From Liriodendron chinense (taxonomy: Eukaryota; Streptophyta; Magnoliopsida; Magnoliales; Magnoliaceae), in contig ML058588.1 in assembly GCA_003013855.2 (NCBI GenBank), forward strand, positions 310,001 through 374,000: 64,000 nt of DNA, in the 5' to 3' direction. Shown piece after piece: positions 10,419 to 21,382 of the stretch; position 1 is the stretch's first letter; every line of letters starts with the position of its first letter. The notes under the pieces were generated by a model, which was given only the letters and a program-made list of their open reading frames with translations, had not been told where the DNA came from and did no database searches. The position numbers were made by a program, and so were the translations under genes.

Positions 10419-12735
10419 CCTCATTTGGCGATGACACGCCTTGGAATTCTCGTGATATATCCTTTTATAGGTAATTGGTTCAATCCTAATTGGGCGAAAA
10501 CCCGACACGTGGCCATGCATGCTAGTGACCATATTTTTTTATTTTATTTGTGATACTTTGAAGATGCTCTTGTATTCCCATTATAGCAAGCTTTGGCCGG
10601 TTTGACCCTTAAAAAAAAAGATAGAGAGAGAAGTGCTAACTGCACTAAGGCACACTTTTTAAGTGCATTCACCTCACATGTGGAGATTAGTCAGATGTAC
10701 GTGTTTATCAGAGCCGTTGATTGGGAAAGTCCCATCGGTATTATTTTCATGTATAAAGATGAGGTGGGCCATGCACGTGAATTGAATTCGGACTATTGAG
10801 TGTTCATTTGTTTTGTGCACTTGTAGCATATCTGATTATCAAATCAGCTTGATTTTTTAAGACACCTTGTTTAAGTGGTGGGGATCACGCGATGAGAGGC
10901 TCTGATCTCTCACATGTGTTTTGATTTCCAAGTGTATGGTGAGTGTGCACCGGAGAAAATGTATCTAGTTTCCATCTAAAAACATAAGATAACTCATTGA
11001 GAAATGAGCTCTCACTTAGATGACACCAATCTTTGACATTGTTCCCTTGTTTCCCACAAGCAAGCAAGCATTGTGGTCCACATGCAACCATTGTGGGTGG
11101 AGCATACATCGCTTTGTTTCCATCCAACGGCCATTCTTTTATAGCATCTGAGCCGTTTAAACAGTGGGGTGCATGATAAAGATCAATAAAACTGAACTTT
11201 CCAGTCATCAAGCAAGCTACACCATTGAAATCAACGGACACCTATCAGTCCAACCCAATGTACATAGGTAGCTTACCTAATGCGTGGATCATTCCAACTT
11301 TTGGTATGGTGATCTTCATCGTGTGGCCCACCACTTTAACGGATCAGATGTTCCGTAAATTACAAATTAGTACAAATTTAAACTGTTGTATGCTAAAGTT
11401 TCGGTACAAACAGTGTATGAGGAGAGGTCTCCCTTCAAAAATGACATCATCATGACATAACAATGACCATATTTCACATTGCTTGCATGCATGCTTATGC
11501 ATGCAAGAGACTGCAAAAGATATTTCCCTATTGAGAAGTAACTGGCTTTTCTATGGAAGTAATAAGTTGGTAGGTAGGAAGTCGTTTTCCTTATCTGTTT
11601 GGGTTTCTCCTCCATTTGAAATATTTTTCTTCTCTGCATTAAGAGTTTGGGAATCCTACTCTCTACATGTGCTAATGTGAGATGGGTGTGTGAGATCCAG
11701 GCCATTCATCAGGTGTGGATCACTGTGAATACACGCTGGCCCAAAAATCAGATTGATCCGTTCATCAGGCAGACCACATGTTTACAAGGAAAATGGACGA
11801 CTCAAGAAATGAACAGGGTCCATATCCATTTACGAGGAGACTGGTTTTACATATTGTGCCAGGACATGTCCATGGTGGGTCCCACCTAATGAACGGCACA
11901 GATCATGAATAAGAATGCGACGTTGATGCATGCATGTGTAGTGAAGAAATAGAAGATCCACTGTCTCAACATTATGAGAAAGAAGAAAAGGAGAACATAA
12001 AAAAGTCAAGTGAAAACAACATGATTTTCCACTTATATTTGACCGAAATATTGCATCAGAGTATCGTAAGGGTGGGCCACTAATCAGCCATTGGTAGATT
12101 AACTATAAAGAAAATAACAATAAAATACGAATGGGTGGTGGGTGATACATTGCAAGTCATTAAAAATGATAAATGCTCTATCGCCTTTAGAGCACAAAAA
12201 TTCAAGTGCTACTAGTTGCATTGACTCACTAGAACAATCTCATCGGTCGACATGAACCGTCCATCAAGACCCAAACATATTTCACATGCTCCGGATTAAA
12301 AATTACATTGATCAAATGATCCAAACGACTACATAGTTGTACATGGTGTGTTTGTGTGTATATAACCATATGGATGAATACATGTATATTAACTAATATT
12401 GTAATGTTGAGTTGAATAGAAAACAGGTGGGCCACACATTATGATTATCATGTTGTGTGAAATTAGGTTAGGAAAACAAATTGCTTCTTTCAGGCGATCA
12501 AGCTCATGCATCGGAGTAGACGGTGCATTTCAACATTATGGTTTTAAATTTTATGGAAATTAAGATATATTAAGCAAGTGCAACAAAAACTTGATGTGTC
12601 ATTTATTCCAATCAATTCAGGTTAAGACATGGTCTTAAAAATAAAATCATAAAGGCACAACTTTCAAAGAAAGTCTTTTGATTGGATATATAATATTTCA
12701 ATGATATTTCATTTGTTAGGAATCACATCATAATA
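10419..12735. other. Gene-free stretch
   Basis: No exon-like frame was recognised. A short GCATGC-rich inverted repeat lies at 11484-11510 (GCTTGCATGCATGC / GCATGCAAG). GGGCCCAC-type words near 11330 and 11875 look like remnants of the local repeat family. Confidence 0.4.
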
Positions 12736-12739
12736 ATGG

Positions 12740-13640
12740 TCTATTTCCATTGCTTTATGCTTGAATTTGGCTGTGAGGATGAATGGCATGGATGTGAGGT
12801 ACATATATCAAGGAGGGCACTACAGTTAGGGATCTACCCACGTGGGTGGATTCAGGATTCGTCGAAGCTATGCCCAATGTTATGTGTTAATTTGGGATAC
12901 CCCGAAGCAGCACAGTCAAAGCTACGGGTGATTGTTATTGACATTCTTTATCTTTATGCCCAAGCATCCAAGCATTCGGATTGACCGCATCCGTACTTTA
13001 CTATCCTCAATTGCTTATTAGACCTAAGTGGTCGACACTCTTTAATACCCAACCAACCTCATCAGACGTGGGCGATCGGTATTCTCTGACTTCTCAACCG
13101 CTTGCCTCGGACTTGAGTGGTTGTCTTTTCTCTCACCTACAACCGACCTTTGACAATTGGAGTCCATTGGTTGGTTACATCCGACTGAGCATTGTTCCCT
13201 GAACCCTATTCTTCGAGCAACCAAGGCTTAATTACGTGTTACGCAAGTCACGTGATTCACCTTTTTACTAATGTGAGAGATATCTATGCTGCGCAGATAA
13301 TCTCGCTAATCTCTCAAAGGCAAAGATTCAAATTGGTCCCTAATCAACATCTGATGACGAGATTTAACGTCAACACTCAGTTATCCCACCCTAGACACCA
13401 TTGATATAAGAAGTTGAGATTACGTATCCAATTATTTGATTTACCATTATAAATAGACTTTCTTCAACTAAATCACAATTACTTGAAATGAATTGTATTA
13501 TGGTTTTTTTTTTTGTAAAAATTCGATAGAATATTTTAAAAGACATAATTATTATAAAAATATCAATCATTGAGTTGGTGAGCCGTGAATGGAGGGCCCT
13601 ATTGATATAAGGATGTGGATTGGCCACTACCGCTAGCTGC
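12740..13640. other. Gene-free stretch with a foldback remnant
   Basis: Region 12775-12860 ('GCATGGATGTGAGGTACATA...GGGATC') resembles one end of the foldback family. The rest (12870-13640) is unique-looking. Frames there are short, have no family match and lack splice context. Confidence 0.35.
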
Positions 13641-13870
13641 CCTACCTGCGGGGCTCGGCACGAGCAAGGGCTTTGAAGGGCGACCGTGATGTATAGCTTT
13701 TATCCACACCATCTATGATGGTGGGCCCCACTGAGCCCTGCCCGGGCGGATTATTATCCGGGCGGTGGTAGGACGCAACCCGCTTCCCATCTAAGGCAAT
13801 TCCAGACAAACCATAAACCGATATGGTAAAATAGGTGAACGGTGTGGATGAAACCCATGCACCACGGTGG
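13641..13870. mobile_element. Short foldback-family remnant
   Basis: 'GTGATGTATAGCTTTTATCC' near 13688 and the inverse 'GGTGTGGATGAAACCCATGCA' near 13840 are the subterminal arms of the same family with most of the interior missing. The flanking GCCCGGGCGGAT / ATCCGGGCGG words form a second small inverted repeat at 13739-13763. Confidence 0.5.
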
Positions 13871-13927
13871 CCCTTAGAGCTTGTGCGGCGGGGGACAGTA
13901 CGGGCTCCGTACAACTGTTGAAGGAAG

Positions 13928-14464
13928 GGAATCGGATTGCATGCGGAGTAACTCCGCACGCTCTTATCGTGCGGAGTAAACTCAGTTGGGCCCACATAGA
14001 ATGTATATGCTTCATCTATTCCGTCCATATGTTTTTCCAGCTCATTTTAGTGGTTGAGCCCAAAATTTAAGCATATGCAAATCTCAAGTGGATCATGCCA
14101 AGGGAAACAGTGGGAATAATGATTTCCACCGTTGAAACCTTCCCAGGCCGTAAAGTGTTGTTTATTTGTCATCCAACCTGTTCATAAGATCACATGGATA
14201 TGGATGAAGGGAAAAAACAAATATCAGCTTGATCCAAAACTTCTGTGTCCTCCAAGAATCTTTCAATGGTAGACATTCAATTCACACTTTTCTTGTGGTG
14301 TGGTCCACTTTAGATTTTTATATGCTTCATTTTTTGGCACCATACCTAAAATGCTCTGTTACAATGGATGGACGGAGTGGATAAAATGCGTAAATCACTG
14401 TGGGCCCCACAGAGTTTACTCCGCACGCTAGCGTGCGGAGTTACTCAGTACGCAATCCGCGTCC
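13928..14464. mobile_element. Foldback MITE with perfect 9-bp TSD
   Basis: It is flanked by TGAAGGAAG on both sides (13919-13927 and 14465-14473). The ends read GGAATCGGATTGCATGCGG and CGTACGCAATCCGCGTCC-like inverse text. Just inside is a further hairpin, GCGGAGTAACTCCGCACG, on the left and its counterpart on the right. The inner arms ('GTCCATATGTTTTTCCAG', 'CAAATCTCAAGTGGA', 'GTGGTGTGGTCCAC') are shared with the whole family. The size is 537 bp with no open frame of note. Confidence 0.9.
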
Positions 14465-14568
14465 TGAAGGAAGATACCCCTATAGTACGGAAAATAACAT
14501 GGATGCTCCAGTGTTACCGGTACTAACCGATAAAACCGGTGAAACGGGTTACGTGTCCTCTTCAGCTC

Positions 14569-15074
14569 GGGCGCGGCTTCGCTGGATCCCCGAGTGGGTG
14601 GATCCGTTACCGTGCCGTCCGCTGTGTGATGTGTGTATTATATCCACGCCGTTCATTCATTTTGAAACTAATGTTAGAGCACGATTCAAAAACTTAAGTA
14701 GATCCAAATCTCAGGTGGACCATAATACAGTAAAGAATGGTACTCAACCATTAAAAGCTTCTCGTGGGTCACAAAAGTTTTGGGTCATGCTGATATCTTT
14801 TTAGCATCTTCATCCAGGTGTTTGTGACCTTTTCAACAGGTTGGATGGAAAATAAACATTCCAGTGGTCCCCATGAAGTTTTTAATGGTGTGGATTCAAT
14901 CACTGCTATTTCATGTGGTGTCGTCCACTATCTGATTCATTTCTGTGATAATGCACTAAAATGAGCTTTCAAAATGCATGGACGGTGTAGATGTAATGTA
15001 CATACATCACAGTGGCCCCACAGTTGGGGATCCACCGACCTCAGTGGATCCAGGGATCCACCCAAACCGCGCCC
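14569..15074. mobile_element. Foldback MITE with perfect 9-bp TSD
   Basis: It is flanked by CTTCAGCTC on both sides (14560-14568 and 15075-15083). The ends are GGGCGCGG and CCGCGCCC, and GGATCC words follow near each end. The interior carries the standard family arms. It is 506 bp and sits about 100 bp from the previous copy. Confidence 0.9.
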
Positions 15075-15235
15075 CTTCAGCTCTTTCATGCCTTCTGTCT
15101 CTCCGGTCCACGGAAGCCGGAAACAGTGCCTCATCCAGTTGCTTCTTACCTTCGATATTGAATTACCAATATACCCTTCTTCATTAATAATATACCCCAC
15201 TTCATTAATAAATAACTAAAAGAAGAGATACCCTC

Positions 15236-15733
15236 GGAATCGGATTGCGTGCGGAGTAACTGCGCACGCTCTTATCTTGTGGAGTAAACTCAGTTGGGCC
15301 CACCTAGAATGTATGTGCTTTATCTATTCCGTCCATATGTTTTTCCAGATCATTTTAGTGGTTGAGCAAAAAATTTAAGCATATCCAAATCTCAAGTGGA
15401 CCATGCGACGGGAAACAGTGGAAATAATGATTTCCACCGTTGAAACCTTCGCAGGCCCTGAAGTGATGTTTATTTGTCATCCAACCTTTTCATAAGATCA
15501 CATGGATATGGATGAAGGGAAAACACAAATATCAGCTTGATCCAAAACTTCTGTGTTTTTCAATGGTAGACAATTTTCTTGTGGTGTGGTACACTTTAAA
15601 TATTGATATGCTTCACTGTTTGGCAACATACCTAAAATTTTCTGTTAAGATGGATGGACGGAGTGGATAAAATACATAAATCTCTGTGGGCCCCACAGAG
15701 TTTACTCCGCACGCTCGTACGCAATCCGCTTCC
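15236..15733. mobile_element. Foldback MITE with perfect 9-bp TSD, sister of 13928-14464
   Basis: It is flanked by GATACCCTC on both sides (15227-15235 and 15734-15742). The ends are GGAATCGGATTGCGTGCGG and GCAATCCGCTTCC. The interior is closely similar along its length to the element at 13928-14464, with small deletions. It is a distinct insertion rather than a duplication, because its target duplication is different. Confidence 0.9.
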
Positions 15734-15767
15734 GATACCCTCCTGCCTTAAAGAAGAGGACAACTTA

Positions 15768-16107
15768 CATACTCTGGCAGAGTGCGTTAGATGATACGCA
15801 AGCACTTAGAAATTAAAATTTGCAAATTAAATTAAACCGTCCAAGTTATGAATTTCGGTTTAAATGTCTAAAAAACGAAAAATCAGGCTTATCTGATCAT
15901 CTTACAACCGGATTGGGGGACATTTATTGTACGGTTAGTAAAAATGTCTAGGAATTATAAGTTATGATTATTCAGCCACTATGATTTTTGGATCTGTGAC
16001 TTAGAAGCAGTGGATCCATATTTTCATCGGTTTTATTTGAGTTAATTCATGTGAAGTGTACAAGTTTTAAGTGCGTGCGTATGAAGAATCATACGCTGCC
16101 AGAGTAT
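15768..16107. mobile_element. MITE of the 'GATACTCTG' family, copy 2
   Basis: The left end is ATACTCTGGCAGAGTGCG and the right end is the inverse, ACGCTGCCAGAGTAT. Just inside are GATACGCAAGCACTTAG and the inverse-type TAAGTGCGTGCGTATGA. It starts about 35 bp after the preceding foldback MITE. Confidence 0.7.
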
Positions 16108-16741
16108 CATATAGCTTCCCTGGTGCAGCTCTGTTCACGTGTTGGATCATTTCGGAAAATTCCGGAGGATTCGTTAAGCTTCGACTAATTAATTAGAGAA
16201 CCGCACGCATACGATGCGAGGTACCGAACTTTATGGTACAGCACTATGTTTCCTTCAAACATTCTACCTTTGTAGGACATCAGTTCCATTAAAATGGTAT
16301 TATCCACATGATTTTCTCCGTAAAAAAAATTAAGTCGTTGATCTCATCAAGTGGGCCATTATTTTTGTGTCAACGGACAGACAGTGGTATGACTCAACAT
16401 TCGGATGTAGCCAATCTAATTAGCGGATTGCCCTGATTTTAGGCAAGGATGATCTTCATGGTAGGACCTATCGTTTTGATGGTACTGATGTAATATAAAA
16501 AATGTCAGTTTGGCAGAAAAGATGATAAAATACAGTACCACAACTTGTGGTACGGTTTGCCTTTATGCAACGGTGCCGTGCCGTTGTTTACGCCAATTTG
16601 CCACTACCCAGTAAATCAGAACCGTAGAAAAGGTAGGACACACCATGTAGATTGGCTATGACAAAAATTGGGATGATCCTGTAAGAAGATGGGCTACACT
16701 CAAGGAATCAATTTTAATCGCTGATCTGACTCAACCTCTGA
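16108..16741. other. Gene-free stretch
   Basis: No gene is recognised. Small inverted words are present ('GAGGTACCGAACTTTATGGTAC' near 16217 and 'TACCACAACTTGTGGTAC' near 16540) that may mark a further diverged repeat. Confidence 0.35.
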
Positions 16742-17160
16742 GGGCCCACTGTAATGTATGGGTTTCATCTACACCGTCTATCCATTTGTCCATAGAATTT
16801 TAAGGTATTGGCCCAAAAATAATGCAGATCCAAGGCTCAAACGGACCACACCGGAGGAAACAATGATGATAATAACACACACTGTTGAAACCTTACTACG
16901 GCCCACCGTGATGCTTATTTACCATCCAACCTGTTCATAAGGTAACATAGACCTGGATGAAGGGAAAACGCAAATACTAGCTTGATCCAAAATTTCTTTG
17001 GCCTCCAAGAAGTTTTCAACGGTTAGAATTTAATACCCCCTATGTGGTCCACTCGAGCCTTGGATCTACCTCATTTTCGATATGATAGTCTAATATGATA
17101 TGGAAAAATGGATGGATGGTGTGGATAAAATCCATACATCACGGTGGCCCACCTCTTGTA
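16742..17160. mobile_element. Foldback MITE, degenerate copy
   Basis: The left arm is 'GGGCCCACTGTAATGTATG' and the right arm is the inverse, 'CATACATCACGGTGGCCCAC'. The interior shows 'GCCATCC/CCATCCAACCTG', 'TGGATGAAGGGAAAACGCAA' and 'TGTGGTCCACTCGAG'. Ends and target duplication were not determined. Confidence 0.65.
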
Positions 17161-17555
17161 TTTACGGAACGCTCTGCGTAGGTAGAGAGAGGCCCCATGG
17201 CTCAACGGTCTGGTTTGATCTGATGGGCTCTCTGTGTACTGATCAAGATCCAGGAATGTTCTGAAAAATCCAAGCCGTTTGATGGATAGCCCCATAGAGA
17301 GAGAGAAAGAGAGAAAGAGAAAGGGGGGGGGGGGGGGGGGGGACGTTCCACATTTAGCAAAAGAAATAGGCCGTAGATCAGATGGCTAGGATCTTCTAAT
17401 TCGTGAGCATTTCATGAAATATTCCATCGGTCTGGTGAAGAGGGACAGTCAATATTACCATGTTGTGGGCCCCATTTGTGTGAATTCTTGGCCAGATGAA
17501 ACTGGGAGCGGATTAGGTGACACCTCAGCCTCACCCACACCCAAGACGGTGCAGC
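17161..17555. other. Gene-free stretch with GA and poly-G microsatellite
   Basis: A GAGA/GAAA tract (17295-17322) runs directly into a run of 20 G (17323-17342). Nothing else was recognised. Confidence 0.7.
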
Positions 17556-18059
17556 CCTTACTGCGGGGGCCACCTTGATGTATGTATTATGTATCCACTT
17601 TTCAGATCTTTTTAGGGAATTAACCGAACAATGAAGCAGATCCAATAATCAGGTGGACCATACCATAGGTAACAGTGGTTATTGAACGCTTTCCATGAGA
17701 TGGGACCCATTTCTTAGATGAAGAGTCAAAAATCAAGGGTGTTCCCTCCTCCTGTACAGACGTATGTACATGAAGGGCTGTACACACGCGTGTACTTAGC
17801 GTACCTTCGAAGACGAATATAAGATCCTCAACCAGGAATATTCCTCATATATACTGGTCTTCATTCCGTACACGTCGGAAGATAGTTCAATGATATTGAC
17901 CATTGATTAGATGGTCTCGAAGTTCTCGGGGATTGGAGGATCCTAGCCATCCGTTCTTCTCACCTTGCCCATTGAATTGAATGTAGACCATAGTCGTTCT
18001 TAAGCGTCTATTCGTAGGCTACTAATCAGATGTGCATTGCCTGGACAGAACCAGTCAAT
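17556..18059. other. Gene-free stretch with a foldback fragment at its left
   Basis: 17556-17700 is one arm of the foldback family ('CCACCTTGATGTATGTATTA' to 'GGTGGACCATACC') without its partner. 17701-18059 shows no feature I can name. Confidence 0.4.
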
Positions 18060-18850
18060 GCAGGGCTGTGGGGCCACTGTGATGTATTAATTTTATCCAA
18101 GCCGTTCATCCATTTTTCCAAATCATTTTACCCAAAAATTACGCAAATTCAAGGCTCAAGTGGGTTATGTAGTGGCAATTGAATGCCCACAATCAAGAAT
18201 AGATTGGATGGCAAATAAACATCCCAGTAGACCACAGGAAGGTTAGGAATAAATAGCATGGATAAAACCCATGCATGAAGGGGAGCAGATTTGGTGTTAT
18301 CCGGGTAACAGCTTAGTGGGTATTACCCTTATTGTGGGACCCAATCTTGATGGTTTGTTGCATATCCATGCGTCCATCCATTTCTCATGTCTCATTTTAG
18401 GATGTGGTCTCAAAAATTAAGCTGATCCAAATCTCAGGTGTACCACACTACAGGAAACAGTGGTGTTTGAGTGGCTCGATATTAAAAATTCCCAATGTCC
18501 CATCATAAGGTTTTTGTAATGTTTATTGCCATCCAACCTGTTGATAATGTCAATAAGACATGATGAAGGTAAAATATTAAGAAATCTTTTGCGATCTACA
18601 AATTTTTTTTATTGATCATTCATCATTGTTTCTAGTGGTACGGTTCACGTGAGATTTGGATCTTCTTTAAGGTTTGGGATCACAGAAACATTTGGACCGC
18701 GAGGATATATAACAAATATGCTAAGGTGGGCCCCACACAATTAAGCCAGCACCCACTAAACTGTTACTCGGGTAAAAGCTAATCCACTCCCTACATCACG
18801 GTGGGCCCCACAGAGCCCTGCTTGGACTGATTTATGTCCCGGAAAGGCAG
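18060..18850. mobile_element. Foldback MITE split by another foldback MITE
   Basis: The outer element's left arm (18066-18280) begins 'GGGCCACTGTGATGTATTAA' and runs to 'GGATAAAACCCATGCATGAAG'. Its missing right end, 'TACATCACGGTGGGCCCCAC', resumes at 18792. Joining 18280 to 18792 restores the usual family end, so the inner element is a clear later insertion. Confidence 0.75.
18281..18791. mobile_element. Inner foldback MITE, nested
   Basis: The ends are GGGAGCAGATTTGG and the inverse-type CTAATCCACTCCC, followed inward by GTTATCCGGGTAACAG and CTGTTACTCGGGTAA. Flanks TGCATGAAG (18272-18280) and TACATCACG (18792-18800) match at 6 of 9 bases, consistent with an aged 9-bp duplication. Confidence 0.75.
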
Positions 18851-19150
18851 GATACAGTCAGCTATCCCAACCTGTTGCTGAGGTCACACTGACCACCAAC
18901 CAGATTGAAGGGAAAACACCAATGTCAGCTTGATCCAAAACTTAGTGGCCCTGAATAAGTTTTCAATGGCAAGCATTAAATTACCCACTGTTTCCCGTGG
19001 CATTGTCCATCTGAGATTTAGATCTACCTTATTTTTGGGCTGATACTTTGAAAAATTGAATGGACAACGTGGAGAAAACACATATATCATGGTGGGCCCA
19101 CAGAGCTTTGACACCAGCTGGCTGGTGTTAGGTCACTAGCCAAACTGCAT
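18851..19150. mobile_element. Half of a foldback MITE
   Basis: It contains the right-hand blocks of the family ('CCAACCTGTTGCTGAGGTCA', 'GTTTCCCGTGGCATTG', 'ATATATCATGGTGGGCCCAC'), followed by GGCTGGTGTTAGGTCACTAGCCAAACTGC. The left half is missing. Confidence 0.55.
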
Positions 19151-19209
19151 AGGTAGGATCTAGTTAAAGACGGACTGTAAGGGGTTCTGTCACGCCCTCG
19201 TATTGTAGC

Positions 19210-19516
19210 AAGACGCAGTTTGGCTCGTGATCCAGACACTCACCGGCTAGCGGTGTCACAGCTCTTTGAGCACTACCATGATTTATATGTTTTATCCATG
19301 CTGTCCATCCATTTTATAAGGTGATTCTCAGACATGAGCTTAAATTCGCGGCAGATCTAAATCTCAGATATGCCAAACCACAAAAAAATAGTAAGAACTG
19401 AAGCACTTGTCATTGAAAGCTTCTCGGGGTCTTCCAGAGTTTTGGATAAGCTAATATTTGGAGCTTTGGACACCAGCTAGCTGGCTGACGTCCGGGTAAC
19501 CAGCCAAACCGCGTCC
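19210..19516. mobile_element. Foldback MITE, shortened
   Basis: The left end GACGCAGTTTGGCT and the right end AGCCAAACCGCGTCC are inverted. The inner arm carries 'CATGATTTATATGTTTTATC'. The right half lacks most of the matching inner arm. No good duplication is visible. Confidence 0.55.
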
Positions 19517-19531
19517 CGCCAAGGTGCAAGT

Positions 19532-19849
19532 GGAGTCGTTTGCGTCCTTCCTCTGCGTACATACCGAGCTGTGGAGTAGCTGTTTATCCACTTTGTAAAT
19601 TCCATTTATAAGATATGTCATGATACTAAGAATAAGCAGGTCCACCGGTCAAGTCGACCACACCAAATAATGAGCTCGTGTTGCATTAATGCAAGAGACC
19701 TGCTTCATTCTTAGTCTTATTCTTAGTCTCATGTGGTCTACCTGAACTTAGAAATAGAATGATAGGATGGAGTGGATAAACAGATACATCACGCGGGCCC
19801 TCCACTGCTCGGTATGGACGCCTACTGAGGAAGGACGCAATCCAACTCC
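19532..19849. mobile_element. Small foldback MITE with perfect 9-bp TSD
   Basis: It is flanked by GGTGCAAGT on both sides (19523-19531 and 19850-19858). The terminal repeats GGAGTCGTTTGCGTCCTTCC and the inverse GGAAGGACGCAATCCAACTCC differ only slightly. At 318 bp it is one of the shortest intact copies in the window. It is inserted just beyond the end of the preceding element. Confidence 0.85.
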
Positions 19850-20116
19850 GGTGCAAGTGGAGGTAGTGCCCAATCCACGTCCCAGGAGTGCACCCAACAT
19901 TGAAAATTTTGATTGGAAAAATGACCAACGGTCCTGATTCGATATATTCATCTGGCCCATACGACATTCAAAATGGTATTTCTTTTAAAGAAAAGTACGT
20001 TTATCAAACCATTTCTATCTGATGAACGCCCCAGATCTCTCACATGCATGCCACATTAGCACGAATAGAGAGAGGAGTATTCAGATGTCACTAATACCAC
20101 TCCCCCATTCCCACTC

Positions 20117-20804
20117 GGGAGCGGATTGCCTGTGACCCCGGGCACAGAGATATCTCTGTGCCCGTAGCTGTGTGGGGCCCATAGAGATGTCAGTGACAAA
20201 TCCACTCCGTCCATCTGTTTTTTAAGACCACGTTAAGATATCATTATAAAAATAATGCAGATCCAAAACTCATGTGGGCCATAACACACGAAAAAGTGGG
20301 AATTGAACACTTAACGGTGCAAAAAGCTTTACATCAGGCTAATATTTTTTATTACAGTTTATCTGATTGTTAATAATTCTTTGAACGGTCAGTGACAAAT
20401 CCACTCCGTCCATATGTTTTGTAAGACAAAAATAGGACAGTGAAGAAAAAGTAAGATAGATTAAAAACTCAGGTGGGCCACACCAAAAAAACAGTGGGAA
20501 CACTAACGTCCACCATTGAAACCTTCTTGGAGCTGACCATGATGTTTATATGCCATCCGAACCGTTCAAAGAATTATTAACAATCAGATAAACTGTAATA
20601 AAAAATATTAGCCTGATGTAAAGCTTTTTGCACCGTTAAGTGTTCAATTCTCACTTTTTCGTGTGTTATGGCCCACAGTGAGTTTTGGATCTGCATTATT
20701 TTTATAATGATATCTTAGCGTGGTATTAAAAAACAGATGGACGGAGTGGATTTGTCACTGACATCTATATGGGCCCCACCCGGGGTCACAGGCAATCCGC
20801 TCCC
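20117..20804. mobile_element. Long hairpin foldback MITE with near-identical arms
   Basis: The ends are GGGAGCGGATTGCCTGTGAC and its perfect inverse. The arms, about 280 and 240 bp, surround a loop of about 160 bp (20399-20561). The innermost 89 bp or more of the two arms are identical when one is reversed, with a single mismatch in the next 30. The flanks share only CACTC next to the ends (6 of 9 matches). Arm identity this high suggests a recent insertion or arm homogenisation. It lies about 0.8 kb upstream of the SnRK2 start codon. Confidence 0.85.
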
Positions 20805-20877
20805 CACTCACTCAACCGCGTGGCATTTCCGTCGTTGAGGTAGGACAAAAGCGTCTATCTAAAACAAAAATACTTTG

Positions 20878-21292
20878 ATACTCTGGAAGACTGCAAAGGT
20901 TCGTACACATGCACTCAAACGATTGCACCGGCATCACATGATAGATCAAAATAAGCCGTTCAAATCGTGGATGACACTCTAAAAAATCTATAAGCCTAGA
21001 ATTAAACTAAATTAATTTTCAAAATCGGAGATTAATATATGACTATTACACAGTTATAATGGAAAGTATTCAACGGTCCAAATTAAAAATTGAATCCATT
21101 AATAAGATATCCAAAACGAATTATTTTATTAAATTAAAAAACCATCTACAATATATCCCATGATTTGAATTATTTTATTAAATTTAAAAACCATCTACAA
21201 TATATGATTTCTACGGTTTAGATTGATAAAAGTTATCACAAGTATACAAATCTGTGCGCACGCATATGAACCACCGTACTCTGCCAGAGTAT
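20878..21292. mobile_element. MITE of the 'GATACTCTG' family, copy 3, in the SnRK2 promoter
   Basis: The left end is TTTGATACTCTGGAAGACTGC (ATACTCTGG from 20878) and the right end is ACTCTGCCAGAGTAT (to 21292). The interior is AT-rich with a direct duplication 'AACCATCTACAATATAT' at about 21140 and 21190. Its right terminus merges with TATAAAAG, the best TATA-box candidate of the kinase gene downstream. Confidence 0.7.
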
Positions 21293-21297
21293 AAAAG
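21290..21297 (+). promoter_or_regulatory. Candidate TATA box of the SnRK2 gene
   Basis: TATAAAAG lies 333 bp upstream of the ATG at 21630. It is the only good TATA match between the MITE and the start codon. A start of transcription near 21320 would give a leader of about 310 nt containing pyrimidine-rich CTCTCTCCCCC text. Its first three bases belong to the MITE's terminal repeat. Confidence 0.5.
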
Positions 21298-21382
21298 CAA
21301 CAAAAGGATCAGCCTGTCATTATCCTCTAAAACCCAGGGGCATTTCCGTAAATTCAGAATCTCTCTCCCCCTTCGGATATTA

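Noticed and set aside
13642..14028. 128-aa minus-strand frame
   Set aside because: It spans a foldback remnant and the end of another MITE. Composition follows the inverted repeats.
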